Shown: positions 16,725 through 23,724 of the stretch, piece after piece
How positions within the stretch are numbered: position 1 is the first letter of the stretch
How the letters are laid out: every line of letters starts with the position of its first letter
Assembly (NCBI RefSeq): GCF_001984215.1
Contig: NZ_CP019420.1
Coordinates: 1,116,001 to 1,180,000 of the forward strand
DNA length: 64,000 nt
DNA from: Mycobacterium sp. MS1601
Lineage (GTDB): Bacteria > Actinomycetota > Actinomycetes > Mycobacteriales > Mycobacteriaceae
Direction of reading: 5' to 3'
Notes under the pieces: model-generated
Told to the model about the DNA's origin: nothing
Databases searched by the model: none
The model's input: only the letters and a program-made list of their open reading frames with translations
Position numbers and translations under genes: made by a program

Positions 16725-17370
16725 GGCACATTTTGTGGCACTGCGCGCCGACGGTCCCGCGGCGGTCCGACTGGCCGGAGCCGTGGCCGGCGGGGCGGCC
16801 GCGGCGGCCGTGGTGGCGGTGACGGCGGGCGCGCCGTATGCGCCCGCGACGGGCTGGGTGGTCGCCGCGACGATCTATCTCGCGTGGACGTGGCTGCTGG
16901 TCGGACGGATGGACGCCGCCGCCACCGAGCAGCACGCCCGGCACGCCCACGAGGAGGACTCCACCCGCCGTTTCACCCAGGTGACGGTGGTTCTGGCGAG
17001 CCTGGGCAGCCTCGGCGGCGTCGGCTATCTACTGACCGCAGGCGGCGACCTCGGCGCGGCTGTGGTGGGGATACTGTCGGTGGCGGCGTCGTGGTTTGCC
17101 GTGCACACCGTGTTCATGCTGCGCTACGCCCGGCAGTACTACACCGGCCCGCCCGGTGCGATCGACTTCAATCAGGACGATCCGCCGGCCTACGCGGACT
17201 TCGCCTACCTGGCGTTCACCCTCGGCATGACCTATCAGGTGTCGGATACCAATCTGCGCAACGGGGCCATCCGGTCCACCGCGCTGCAGCACGCCATGCT
17301 GTCGTTCCTGTTGGGCGCGGTGATCCTGGCGATGACCCTCAACCTGGTGGTGGGGTTGGCCAACCTCTGA
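16723..17370 (+). CDS. DUF1345 membrane protein
   Basis: 215 residues with about five membrane helices. The core [13 protein letters not shown] helix, [19 protein letters not shown] and the acidic [28 protein letters not shown] segment are typical of DUF1345. ATG 16723 ([11 protein letters not shown]) overlaps the ATG of the minus-strand MTAP gene inside CCATGG; GTG 16735 is a downstream alternative. Function unknown. It is followed 35 bases later by menA on the same strand and may be cotranscribed. Confidence 0.7.
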   Translation: MAHFVALRADGPAAVRLAGAVAGGAAAAAVVAVTAGAPYAPATGWVVAATIYLAWTWLLVGRMDAAATEQHARHAHEEDSTRRFTQVTVVLASLGSLGGVGYLLTAGGDLGAAVVGILSVAASWFAVHTVFMLRYARQYYTGPPGAIDFNQDDPPAYADFAYLAFTLGMTYQVSDTNLRNGAIRSTALQHAMLSFLLGAVILAMTLNLVVGLANL

Positions 17371-17405
17371 TTCGGTTGGATCGGTGCCGTGGGACGATCG
17401 TCGCC

Positions 17406-18275
17406 ATGGCCACCGTCTCCCAATGGATCGAAGGCGCCCGCCCGCGGACTCTTCCCAACGCGGTGGCGCCCGTCATCGCCGGCACCGGAGCAGCGGCCTG
17501 GCTGGGTGCGGCCGTGTGGTGGAAGGCGGCGCTGGCGCTACTGGTGTCGCTGGCCCTGATCGTCGGGGTGAACTACGCCAACGACTACTCCGACGGCATC
17601 CGCGGCACCGACGACGTGCGCGCGGGCCCGCTGCGGCTGGTGGGCTCCAAGGTGGCCTCACCGAGAGCTGTGCTGAGCGCAGCGGTGATCAGCCTGCTTC
17701 TGGCGTCGCTGGCCGGACTGGCGCTGGCCGTCGTGACCAATCCGTGGCTGATCGCCGTCGGCGTGGTCTGCATCACCGGCGCGTGGTTCTACACCGGAGG
17801 CTCAAAGCCTTACGGCTACTTGGGTTTCGGCGAGATCGCGGTATTCGTGTTCTTCGGTCTGGTGGCGGTGCTGGGAACGCAGTACACGCAGGCGCTGGCC
17901 GTCGACTGGGTGGGCGCCGTGGCTGCGGTGGCCATGGGCTGCCTGTCCTCGGCGGTGTTGGTGGCCAACAATCTGCGCGACATCCCCACCGACACGGAGT
18001 CCGGCAAGATCACCCTGGCAGTGCGTCTCGGTGACGCCCGCACCCGCAGGCTGTACGTCGGGCTGCTGGTGACTGCGGGGTTGGCCACCGTCGCGCTGGC
18101 ATTCGCGACCCCATGGACTCTGGCCGGGTTCGTCGCCGCGCCCCTGGCGGTGCGGGCGTCGCGTCCGGTGACGACGGGCAAGGGCGGCCCCGCATTGATC
18201 CCGGTACTGCGAGATACCGGGCTGACCATGTTGGTGTGGTCGATCGCCGTAGGCATCGCACTCTTCCTGGGTTAG
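17406..18275 (+). CDS. menA: 1,4-dihydroxy-2-naphthoate octaprenyltransferase
   Basis: 289 residues, UbiA-family membrane prenyltransferase. [24 protein letters not shown] carries the first aspartate-rich NDxxD motif, and [26 protein letters not shown] the second (D-x3-D), which together bind prenyl diphosphate via Mg2+. About eight to nine helices. It attaches a polyprenyl tail to DHNA in menaquinone synthesis, the sole respiratory quinone of mycobacteria. The start ATG 17406 gives [20 protein letters not shown], the standard N terminus. Position near MTAP and galE3 matches the M. tuberculosis neighbourhood (Rv0534c). Confidence 0.92.
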   Translation: MATVSQWIEGARPRTLPNAVAPVIAGTGAAAWLGAAVWWKAALALLVSLALIVGVNYANDYSDGIRGTDDVRAGPLRLVGSKVASPRAVLSAAVISLLLASLAGLALAVVTNPWLIAVGVVCITGAWFYTGGSKPYGYLGFGEIAVFVFFGLVAVLGTQYTQALAVDWVGAVAAVAMGCLSSAVLVANNLRDIPTDTESGKITLAVRLGDARTRRLYVGLLVTAGLATVALAFATPWTLAGFVAAPLAVRASRPVTTGKGGPALIPVLRDTGLTMLVWSIAVGIALFLG

Positions 18276-18329
18276 CTCCGCTGCAGGGCGGTCAGCTCAT
18301 GCGGTGCCCGGCTGAGGTGTCCGGTGCGA

Positions 18330-18884
18330 TCAAGCGGCTTCGTCGAGCAAGGCCGCCACAGCGACACGCAAGTGCGCGGCGTCGACGAAGTCGGTGACCA
18401 GCTCGACGGTCGCCGTGTCGTCGCCGCGCAGGATCGCCAGCAGCACATGCTCGACCCGGATCTCTCTGCTCTTGTGCGCCAAGGCTTCCCGCAAGGCGAG
18501 CTCGAGCACCTTCTTCGCCGGTCTGGTGAACGGGAGGTGACCGCGGCGGCGCTGGCGCCGGCCCGAACTGCGCACCGCATCGTCGAAGGCATCCGGACCG
18601 AAACCCCGCTCCACCGCGTCCCGCACGGCATCCAAGTCGATGCCGATGGCGCGCAGCGCGGCAGCGTCCTCGTCGACGTCGTCGCCTGCGGAACTCAGGC
18701 GCACCCGCAGCGCGTCGGCGGTGAGGCCGGCTTCCGAGAGCACCGCCGCCAGATCACGACCCGCACTCTGCACCACCCCGACAAGCAGGTGCTCAGGTCT
18801 GATCTCACCGATGTCGGCGTCACGGGCCTCTTGTTGCGCCAGGACCACGGCCGCCCTGGCCTCCTTCGTGAACTTCTCGAACAT
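18330..18884 (-). CDS. Clp N-terminal (repeat) domain protein lacking an ATPase module
   Basis: 184 residues made only of a Clp_N double repeat: MFEKFTKEARAAVVLAQQEA with HLLVGVVQS forms repeat 1, and FTRPAKKVLELALREALAH with EIRVEHVLLAILRG repeat 2. A basic linker (SSGRRQRRRGH) lies between them. ClpC/ClpA use this domain to bind adaptors and substrates, so a stand-alone copy could be an adaptor, decoy or substrate-recognition factor for ClpC1P1P2; this is inference. Its ATG shares one base with the upstream TGA (TGATG), making translation dependent on the HTH gene. Confidence 0.8.
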   Translation of the reverse strand: MFEKFTKEARAAVVLAQQEARDADIGEIRPEHLLVGVVQSAGRDLAAVLSEAGLTADALRVRLSSAGDDVDEDAAALRAIGIDLDAVRDAVERGFGPDAFDDAVRSSGRRQRRRGHLPFTRPAKKVLELALREALAHKSREIRVEHVLLAILRGDDTATVELVTDFVDAAHLRVAVAALLDEAA

Positions 18885-19102
18885 CAGCGCCTCCGGTTGT
18901 ACTTCTGATGGACGGCCTGCCTGCTGACACCCAGGGCGTCGGCGATGGCCTGCCAACTCCAGCCCTGTTCGCGGGCGTTGGCGACATGCAGTGCTTCCAG
19001 CCGCACCTGGAGCCGTTGCAACGCTCCGACCGCGCGCAGCCCGACGGCCGGATCGACACTGCCGAGTTCCTCGGACTGATCGAGCGAAAGCGACTGATTC
19101 AT
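18884..19102 (-). CDS. small helix-turn-helix protein, probable autoregulator of the Clp-N operon
   Basis: 72 residues from ATG 19102 (MNQSLSLDQSEELGSVD). The C-terminal half has a helix-turn-helix: EQGWSWQAIADALGVSRQAV followed by HQKYNRRR. The N-terminal half (LRAVGALQRLQVRLEALHVANA) is likely a dimerising helix. ATG 19138 in the same frame is upstream of the apparent transcription start, so 19102 is preferred. A consensus-like promoter places transcription start at or next to this ATG, so the mRNA is probably leaderless. Two identical operator-like repeats cover the promoter. Confidence 0.78.
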   Translation of the reverse strand: MNQSLSLDQSEELGSVDPAVGLRAVGALQRLQVRLEALHVANAREQGWSWQAIADALGVSRQAVHQKYNRRR

Positions 19103-19105
19103 GCT

Positions 19106-19150
19106 CGTCAATATAACTTGACACTCTCCAGCCGTCAACCAAACTTGACA
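19106..19150 (-). promoter_or_regulatory. two 18-bp operator repeats overlapping the HTH/Clp-N promoter
   Basis: On the plus strand CGTCAATATAACTTGACA (19106-19123) and CGTCAACCAAACTTGACA (19133-19150) are identical except for three central bases. Each is an inverted repeat (GTCAA/TTGAC). They are offset by 27 bases and bracket the promoter. The arrangement fits two dimers of the HTH protein binding cooperatively and repressing its own operon. Confidence 0.65.
19110..19138 (-). promoter_or_regulatory. sigma-70-type promoter for the HTH/Clp-N operon, leaderless
   Basis: Read on the minus strand: -35 TTGACG (19138-19133), exactly 17 bases, then -10 TATATT (19115-19110). Transcription would begin about 19102-19104, at the A of the ATG start codon (19102). 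Both hexamers lie within the two operator repeats, so binding there should exclude polymerase. Confidence 0.65.
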
Positions 19151-19399
19151 TCAGTGATGTGGCGCACGTTGCTGTGGGTAACGCTTCGCGCATCACCTGA
19201 TACGGCCCCACGGAGTCCGCGAACACGGCCGCACCGCACAGTTCCTGCCAGCTGACGACAAATCACTGCCATGGAATTAATCCCCTGACCTGCTGGTTAC
19301 AACCACCAGACCGGAACGAAACCCGATCCGAACCGCGACCCACAGGTCTTACTGCGAGGCACGATTCGCACCAGCACGAAACCAGAGAGAAACACGAAC

Positions 19400-19723
19400 A
19401 TGAAGAAGCTAGGAGTAGCCACACTCATCGGAACCGCCGCCACCGCCGCTCTGCTTGGCTTGGCCGCACCGGCGATCGCCGCCCCCACCGGAGCAGGCAA
19501 CGCCCAAGACACCATCAGCTCGCTGCAGAGCCAGGGCTACAAGGTGATCGTCAACCGCCTGTCCAACGCCCCGCTCAGCGAAGCCAGCGTCGTCTCCGTC
19601 GGCCAAGGTCCCACTTTCAGCCACACGAATCCGAACGCCGGCAATGAAGGTGGCTACGGCCCGAACTCGGACAACCAGTTCGCGCCGCAGAACACCAAGA
19701 CGGTGTACGTAAACGTCCGCTGA
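19400..19723 (+). CDS. small secreted mycobacterial protein
   Basis: 107 residues. A clear Sec signal peptide (MKKLGVATLIGTAATAALLG, then LAAPAIA-AP cleavage) leaves a mature protein of ~80 residues. The mature part has a short folded segment DTISSLQSQGYKVIVNRLSN, typical of a family of small mycobacterial exported proteins, and a Gly/Asn-rich tail (HTNPNAGNEGGYGPNSDNQ). There are no cysteines. It is monocistronic, with its own intrinsic terminator 15 bases after the stop. Function unknown. Confidence 0.75.
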   Translation: MKKLGVATLIGTAATAALLGLAAPAIAAPTGAGNAQDTISSLQSQGYKVIVNRLSNAPLSEASVVSVGQGPTFSHTNPNAGNEGGYGPNSDNQFAPQNTKTVYVNVR

Positions 19724-19737
19724 CACGACCCACTCCG

Positions 19738-19761
19738 AAAAGCGCCCTCCGGGGCGCTTTT
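19738..19761 (+). terminator. intrinsic terminator after the secreted-protein gene
   Basis: AAAAGCGCCC (19738-19747) pairs with GGGCGCTTTT (19752-19761) around a four-base loop, ending in a T-run. It is symmetric (A-run and T-run), so it can also serve the convergent aminotransferase gene ending at 19769. This is the clearest classical terminator in the window. Confidence 0.85.
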
Positions 19762-19768
19762 TGGCGTG

Positions 19769-20794
19769 TCAGCGCAGTGCGTCCAACAGTCGCTCGACAT
19801 CTTCGCCGGTGTTGTAGAGATGAAAACCGACTCGCACCGCGCCCGCTCGCACGGCGGCCCGGATGCCGGCCGCACGCAACCGATCCTCAGCTCCCGCAAC
19901 AGGTATGGAGACAATCGCCGACTCGATGGGAGCAAGGCCCAGATGGTGGCGCACCACAGCAGCCAGCCCCACAGTGTGACGGTGCACCGCCGCCCGATCC
20001 AGTCCGGCCAGCCATGGCAGTGCGGCTCCCGCGCCGATGGCGCTGATCCACGACGGTGAGGTGTCCAACCGCTTCGCACCGGGCGCCAGGCGCAGCGGCA
20101 GGCCATACACCGTCGACCACGGATCCTGGCCGGCATACCAATTGGCGCCGTGGGCAGTGATGCTCTCCAGCAGCGAATCACGCACCGACATCCACGCCAT
20201 CCCGCGCGGGGCCAACAACCATTTGTAGGCGCCTCCGACGGTCACGTCCGCCCAGGACACGTCCACCTGGCACCACCCCAGCGCCTGCGTGACGTCGATG
20301 ACGGTGAGTGCGTCACCCACGTTGGCTCGCAGCGTGTCGACATCGAGGGTGCGCCCGCCGGCCGACTGAACCAAGCTGACCGCGACGACGTCGAACTCCC
20401 CTGCCCGGCGCTCCACCTCCGCGGGCTCGAGTTCGGTCACGGTCACACCCCGCGCCGACTGCGCAGCGAACGGAAACGAGACGCTGGTGAACTCCTTGGA
20501 GACGGTGAGCACCCGGGCACCGTCGGGCACCGCGGCGGCAATCAGACCGAGCAGCGCCGAGACACTGCCACCGATCGCCACCGACTGCGCGGGGACACCC
20601 ACCAACGACGCGTAACCGGCCCGGGCCGCCTCGACGTCACGGTCGATATCCGGCGCGTACAGCTCGCCACGCCCCCAGCTGTGCACATGCGCCGACACAG
20701 CGTCGACGACGAACCTGGGCGGCAGACCCACCGTCGGCGAATCGAGGTAGCCTTCGGCTCCGCAGAACTCGGCGCCGAACGCAACCCTGGTCAC
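19769..20794 (-). CDS. class V-fold PLP-dependent aminotransferase
   Basis: 341 residues of the class V/cysteine-desulfurase-like fold. VAIGGSVSALLGLIAAAVPDG supplies the phosphate-binding turn, TVIDVTQALGWCQVDV the PLP aspartate region (DxTQxxG), and DVTVGGAYKWLLAPRGMAW the Schiff-base lysine. The layout resembles EgtE-type C-S lyases and other small-molecule class V enzymes, but no ergothioneine genes adjoin, so no specific substrate is claimed. The start ATG 20794 overlaps the stop of the DUF4229 gene by four bases (ATGA). Confidence 0.72.
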   Translation of the reverse strand: MTRVAFGAEFCGAEGYLDSPTVGLPPRFVVDAVSAHVHSWGRGELYAPDIDRDVEAARAGYASLVGVPAQSVAIGGSVSALLGLIAAAVPDGARVLTVSKEFTSVSFPFAAQSARGVTVTELEPAEVERRAGEFDVVAVSLVQSAGGRTLDVDTLRANVGDALTVIDVTQALGWCQVDVSWADVTVGGAYKWLLAPRGMAWMSVRDSLLESITAHGANWYAGQDPWSTVYGLPLRLAPGAKRLDTSPSWISAIGAGAALPWLAGLDRAAVHRHTVGLAAVVRHHLGLAPIESAIVSIPVAGAEDRLRAAGIRAAVRAGAVRVGFHLYNTGEDVERLLDALR

Positions 20795-21072
20795 TTGTCC
20801 GACGGGTCCTCACCGCGCAGCCGGGCCTGCAGTTCGGCACGGTCACGCTTACGCCGCTCGTCGACGGCAGCAATGCTGGCGGTCGCGCGCCTGCGCAACG
20901 GCGCGAACACCCAGATCCCCAACGGCAACGCGATCACGATCGCGAACAGCACCGCGATCACCACAGGGAACTCTTCGATACCGAGCAGCCGCGCCCCGAA
21001 GACGATGGCCACGGCAAGCACCGCAACCAACAGCAGTCGTGCGACCAGGTAGGCCGCGACATCTGCCACCAT
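20791..21072 (-). CDS. DUF4229-type small membrane protein (Rv0531-like by context)
   Basis: 93 residues from ATG 21072 (MVADVAAYLVARLLLVAV); GTG 21099 is an in-frame alternative adding nine residues (VVEQPRTAQ). Two membrane helices (YLVARLLLVAVLAVAIVFGARLL and VVIAVLFAIVIALPLGIWVFA) are followed by a basic, charged helix RRRATASIAAVDERRKRDRA. The orientation suggests an inner-membrane anchor with a cytoplasmic tail. Function unknown. Divergent from the 54-residue gene at 21149 and coupled to the downstream aminotransferase. Confidence 0.72.
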   Translation of the reverse strand: MVADVAAYLVARLLLVAVLAVAIVFGARLLGIEEFPVVIAVLFAIVIALPLGIWVFAPLRRRATASIAAVDERRKRDRAELQARLRGEDPSDK

Positions 21073-21148
21073 CTGAGCGGTACGGGGCTGTTCAACCACG
21101 AACCCGAGCCTACCGACACGCGTATATTCGGTAGAAGGAGGTTGTTTC

Positions 21149-21313
21149 GTGTCGTTCCTGGTCCTCGTGGTTCTACTGGCCGCAGCGGTGTACATCGGCT
21201 GGCGCGTCGTCAAAGCGCGTGCCAACCGCCCGCGGCCCCGCACCATCGGCCCCGACGATGATCCCGAGTTCCTGTGGCGGCTCAACCACCCGGACAACAA
21301 GCCGCGGACTTAA
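21149..21313 (+). CDS. 54-residue single-pass membrane protein (Rv0530A-like)
   Basis: GTG 21149 to TAA 21311-21313 encodes VSFLVLVVLLAAAVYIGWRV followed by VKARANRPRPRT and a conserved-looking acidic/aromatic tail GPDDDPEFLWRLNHPDNKPRT. A near-perfect ribosome site AAGGAGG at 21135-21141 is spaced 7 bases from the GTG, strong support that this short frame is translated. There is one N-terminal membrane helix and a ~35-residue cytoplasmic tail. Its stop lies 10 bases from the convergent end of the MinD-like gene. Function unknown; it is short enough to be missed by length-filtered gene callers. Confidence 0.78.
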   Translation: MSFLVLVVLLAAAVYIGWRVVKARANRPRPRTIGPDDDPEFLWRLNHPDNKPRT

Positions 21314-21323
21314 GACCCGGCAG

Positions 21324-22736
21324 CTACCAACTCGCGGAATCCCGGTTCGGGCCGGGGAACCCGTCGGCCACCACCGCAGCCAACTCCACCAGCGCTTCTC
21401 TGGTGTCCCTGCGCAGCCGCGTCAGGTCGATCTCGGCGCCCTCTTCCAGATGCGGGTCGAACGGCACCAGCCGCACCGCACGGCAGCGACGCGAAAAGTG
21501 ATCCACCACCTTCTGGATGTCGATCTTGGCCGAACGGGGCCGCACGGCATTGATCACCGCGATCGAATTGCGCACCAACTCCTGATGGCCGTGCGCGTCC
21601 AGCCAGTCCAGCGTCGCCGAGGCGCTGCGCGCCCCGTCCACCGAACCTGAACTGACCACCACCAGAGTGTCGGCCTTGGCCAGCACCGCGGCCATCGCCG
21701 AGTGCATCAGACCGGTGCCGCAGTCGGTGAGGACCAGGCTGTAGAACCGCTCGAGCACCTCCAATGTGCGGGCGTAATCGTCGGCACTGAACGCCTCCGA
21801 GACGGCCGGGTCGGTCTCCGAGGCCAGCACCTCCAGCCGGCTGGGACCCTGCGATGTGTAACCCCGGATATCGCTGTAACTCTGGATCCGCCCGGCGTCA
21901 CGCAACAGGTGCCGCACGGTGGCCTGCGTCTCCAGCGGCACCTTCTGACTCAAGGTGCCGCGGTCGGGATTGGCGTCGACGGCCACCACCCGGTCTCCGC
22001 GCAGCGACGCGAACGTGGACCCCAGCGTGGCGGTGATGGTGGTCTTGCCCACACCGCCTTTGAGTGAGACCACCGCGATCCGGTAGCAGCCCGCCAGCGG
22101 TTGGTTGACCTGGGCGACGAGGTTCTTCTGGTGGATGTCCTTGGGGCTCTCGCCGACATTGATCAGCTTGCCCGACGCCAGGTACAGCAGTCGGCGCCAT
22201 CCGCTGGCCGGCACCGGTTTGACCTCGCGCAGCAACGAGCTGGTGGACAGATCCGGATACGGGGTCTGCGGAATCTCCTGGCGGTACGGCACGGGCAGCG
22301 CGGACTCGGCCACCGCAGGCTCGCGTGGCGCCGGTTCCAGGCGCTCTGGGCTGAGGTAGTGGAACTGCTCGGTCCGCGGTTCCGACGCCGGCGCATTCCA
22401 CTGCGGCGGCGGCGGATTCCAGCGCGGCGGCCTCGGCAGTCCGGTGGGCTCACTGAACCGATGCTCGGACCGGAACCCGGTCACCGGCCTTGGCGGGCCG
22501 TCGCTGATCACCGGAGTGCCGTACCCCGGGGTGTGGAACTCGGTGTACTCCGTCTTGGGCTCGGCCCGTTGCGGCTCGTCTTGAGATTGTTCGGCGAACC
22601 ATGTTGTCGGCTCGTCGTTTTCGCGAGGGGCATTCTCCCGACCGTGGCGGCCGTCGGCATTCGGCGGTGCTTCATGGTCGCGGCCCTGCGTCCCCCTCGT
22701 CTCTCGGGCTCCTGGACCACTCGGAAGGTCAGACAC
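21324..22736 (-). CDS. MinD/ParA-type ATPase with proline-rich N terminus (Rv0530-like)
   Basis: About 470 residues. GTG 22736 is chosen because AAAGGAG lies 7-8 bases upstream; TTG 22742 would sit on top of that site. The first ~190 residues are disordered and rich in Pro, Glu and Arg. Then comes a ParA/MinD domain with deviant Walker A VVSLKGGVGKTTITATLG, Walker A' VVAVDANPDRGTLS, and YSLVLTDCGTGLMHSAM (Walker B). Related mycobacterial proteins are linked to ESX secretion (EspI) or polar positioning. It follows the cytochrome c maturation genes by 19 bases, so it may be in the same transcript, but a role there is not known. Confidence 0.78.
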   Translation of the reverse strand: MSDLPSGPGARETRGTQGRDHEAPPNADGRHGRENAPRENDEPTTWFAEQSQDEPQRAEPKTEYTEFHTPGYGTPVISDGPPRPVTGFRSEHRFSEPTGLPRPPRWNPPPPQWNAPASEPRTEQFHYLSPERLEPAPREPAVAESALPVPYRQEIPQTPYPDLSTSSLLREVKPVPASGWRRLLYLASGKLINVGESPKDIHQKNLVAQVNQPLAGCYRIAVVSLKGGVGKTTITATLGSTFASLRGDRVVAVDANPDRGTLSQKVPLETQATVRHLLRDAGRIQSYSDIRGYTSQGPSRLEVLASETDPAVSEAFSADDYARTLEVLERFYSLVLTDCGTGLMHSAMAAVLAKADTLVVVSSGSVDGARSASATLDWLDAHGHQELVRNSIAVINAVRPRSAKIDIQKVVDHFSRRCRAVRLVPFDPHLEEGAEIDLTRLRRDTREALVELAAVVADGFPGPNRDSASW

Positions 22737-22755
22737 GAACAAACTCCTTTGAAAC

Positions 22756-23724
22756 TCAGCTCACCCCGGCATACGAGTGCAGACCCACGGTCACCAGGTT
22801 GATGAAGAACAGGTTGAACACCATGGCCACGAAGCCGACGACGTTGATCCACGCGGCCTTCTTGTCCCGCCAGCCCGCGGTCGAACGGGCGTGAAGGTAG
22901 GCGGCATACACCACCCACGCGATGAAGGACACCGTTTCCTTGGGATCCCAGCCCCAGTACCGGCCCCATGCCTCCTCGGCCCAGATGGCGCCGAAGATGA
23001 CGCCGAACCCGAACACCGGGAACGCGAAGATGGTGGTGCGGTAGGCGATCCGGTCGAGCGTCTGCGCGTCGGGAAGGCGCTGCACCACCCGGGCCACCGC
23101 ACCGTCACCCTTGCCGAACCGGGACAGCTTGAGCAGGAACAGGATGCTGGCCACTCCGGCGACCAGGAACACCCCGGACCCGAGACTGACCACCGAGACG
23201 TGGATGGGCAGCCAGTAACTCTGCAACGCCGGCATCACCGGAGCCGCGTGGGTGTAGAGCCACTGACCCGAGACGGTCAGCAGGATCAGGGTGGGCAGCA
23301 GCACAAACACCCACAACGACCGGAACTGCGGCTTGCGCAGCACCCACGCCGCGGCCACCAGACCACAGAAGCAGGTCAGGTTGATGAACTCGTACATGTT
23401 GCCCCAGGGCACCCGGCTGGTCGACAGCCCGCGCAGCACGATGCACGCAAACAGCGCGGCGATGCCGACGTAGACCAACGCGATGCCGGTGCGGCCGATG
23501 CGCTCATCCGCCGAGCGCTTGGGGACCTCGGCGATCCGCCCGGGCCGGTCGCCGTCGGAGCTGACCCCGGCCGCCACCAGTTCGCGTTCGGCGACCTTGC
23601 GGCTGCGACTGTAGGACAGCTCGACGGCCAGCAGCAGCATGGCCACCATCAGCACCAGGGTCGACGTCGTGAACGCCCAGTCCGAGTACTGGGCCAGACC
23701 GAGATCGACGTGATCGGAGTTCAT
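22756..23724 (-). CDS. ccsB: system II cytochrome c biogenesis protein CcsB/CcsA (haem handling)
   Basis: 322 residues with about eight membrane helices. The tryptophan-rich WWD loop reads WAEEAWGRYWGWDPKETVSF and is the haem-binding signature of the CcsA/CcmC superfamily. Conserved histidines flank it (LPIHVSVV, LHARSTAGW). With ResB it moves haem across the membrane and ligates it to apocytochrome c CXXCH motifs on the outer face. Its start overlaps the resB end by four bases. Naming differs between databases (ccsA or ccsB); Rv0529 by position. Confidence 0.9.
   Translation of the reverse strand: MNSDHVDLGLAQYSDWAFTTSTLVLMVAMLLLAVELSYSRSRKVAERELVAAGVSSDGDRPGRIAEVPKRSADERIGRTGIALVYVGIAALFACIVLRGLSTSRVPWGNMYEFINLTCFCGLVAAAWVLRKPQFRSLWVFVLLPTLILLTVSGQWLYTHAAPVMPALQSYWLPIHVSVVSLGSGVFLVAGVASILFLLKLSRFGKGDGAVARVVQRLPDAQTLDRIAYRTTIFAFPVFGFGVIFGAIWAEEAWGRYWGWDPKETVSFIAWVVYAAYLHARSTAGWRDKKAAWINVVGFVAMVFNLFFINLVTVGLHSYAGVS

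Larger units (their letters stand above)
19103..19399. other. non-coding region between divergent HTH and secreted-protein genes
   Basis: The left 50 bases hold the HTH/Clp-N promoter and operators. From 19151 to 19399 no gene, RNA structure or repeat was recognised. This part must contain the promoter of the secreted-protein gene at 19400, but no hexamer pair stood out. A purine-rich AGAGAG site lies just before ATG 19400. Confidence 0.5.

Noticed and set aside
19769..20794. Calling the class V PLP enzyme EgtE (ergothioneine).
   Set aside because: The fold is the same but no egtA-D genes are adjacent and recalled EgtE sequence is not closely matched.
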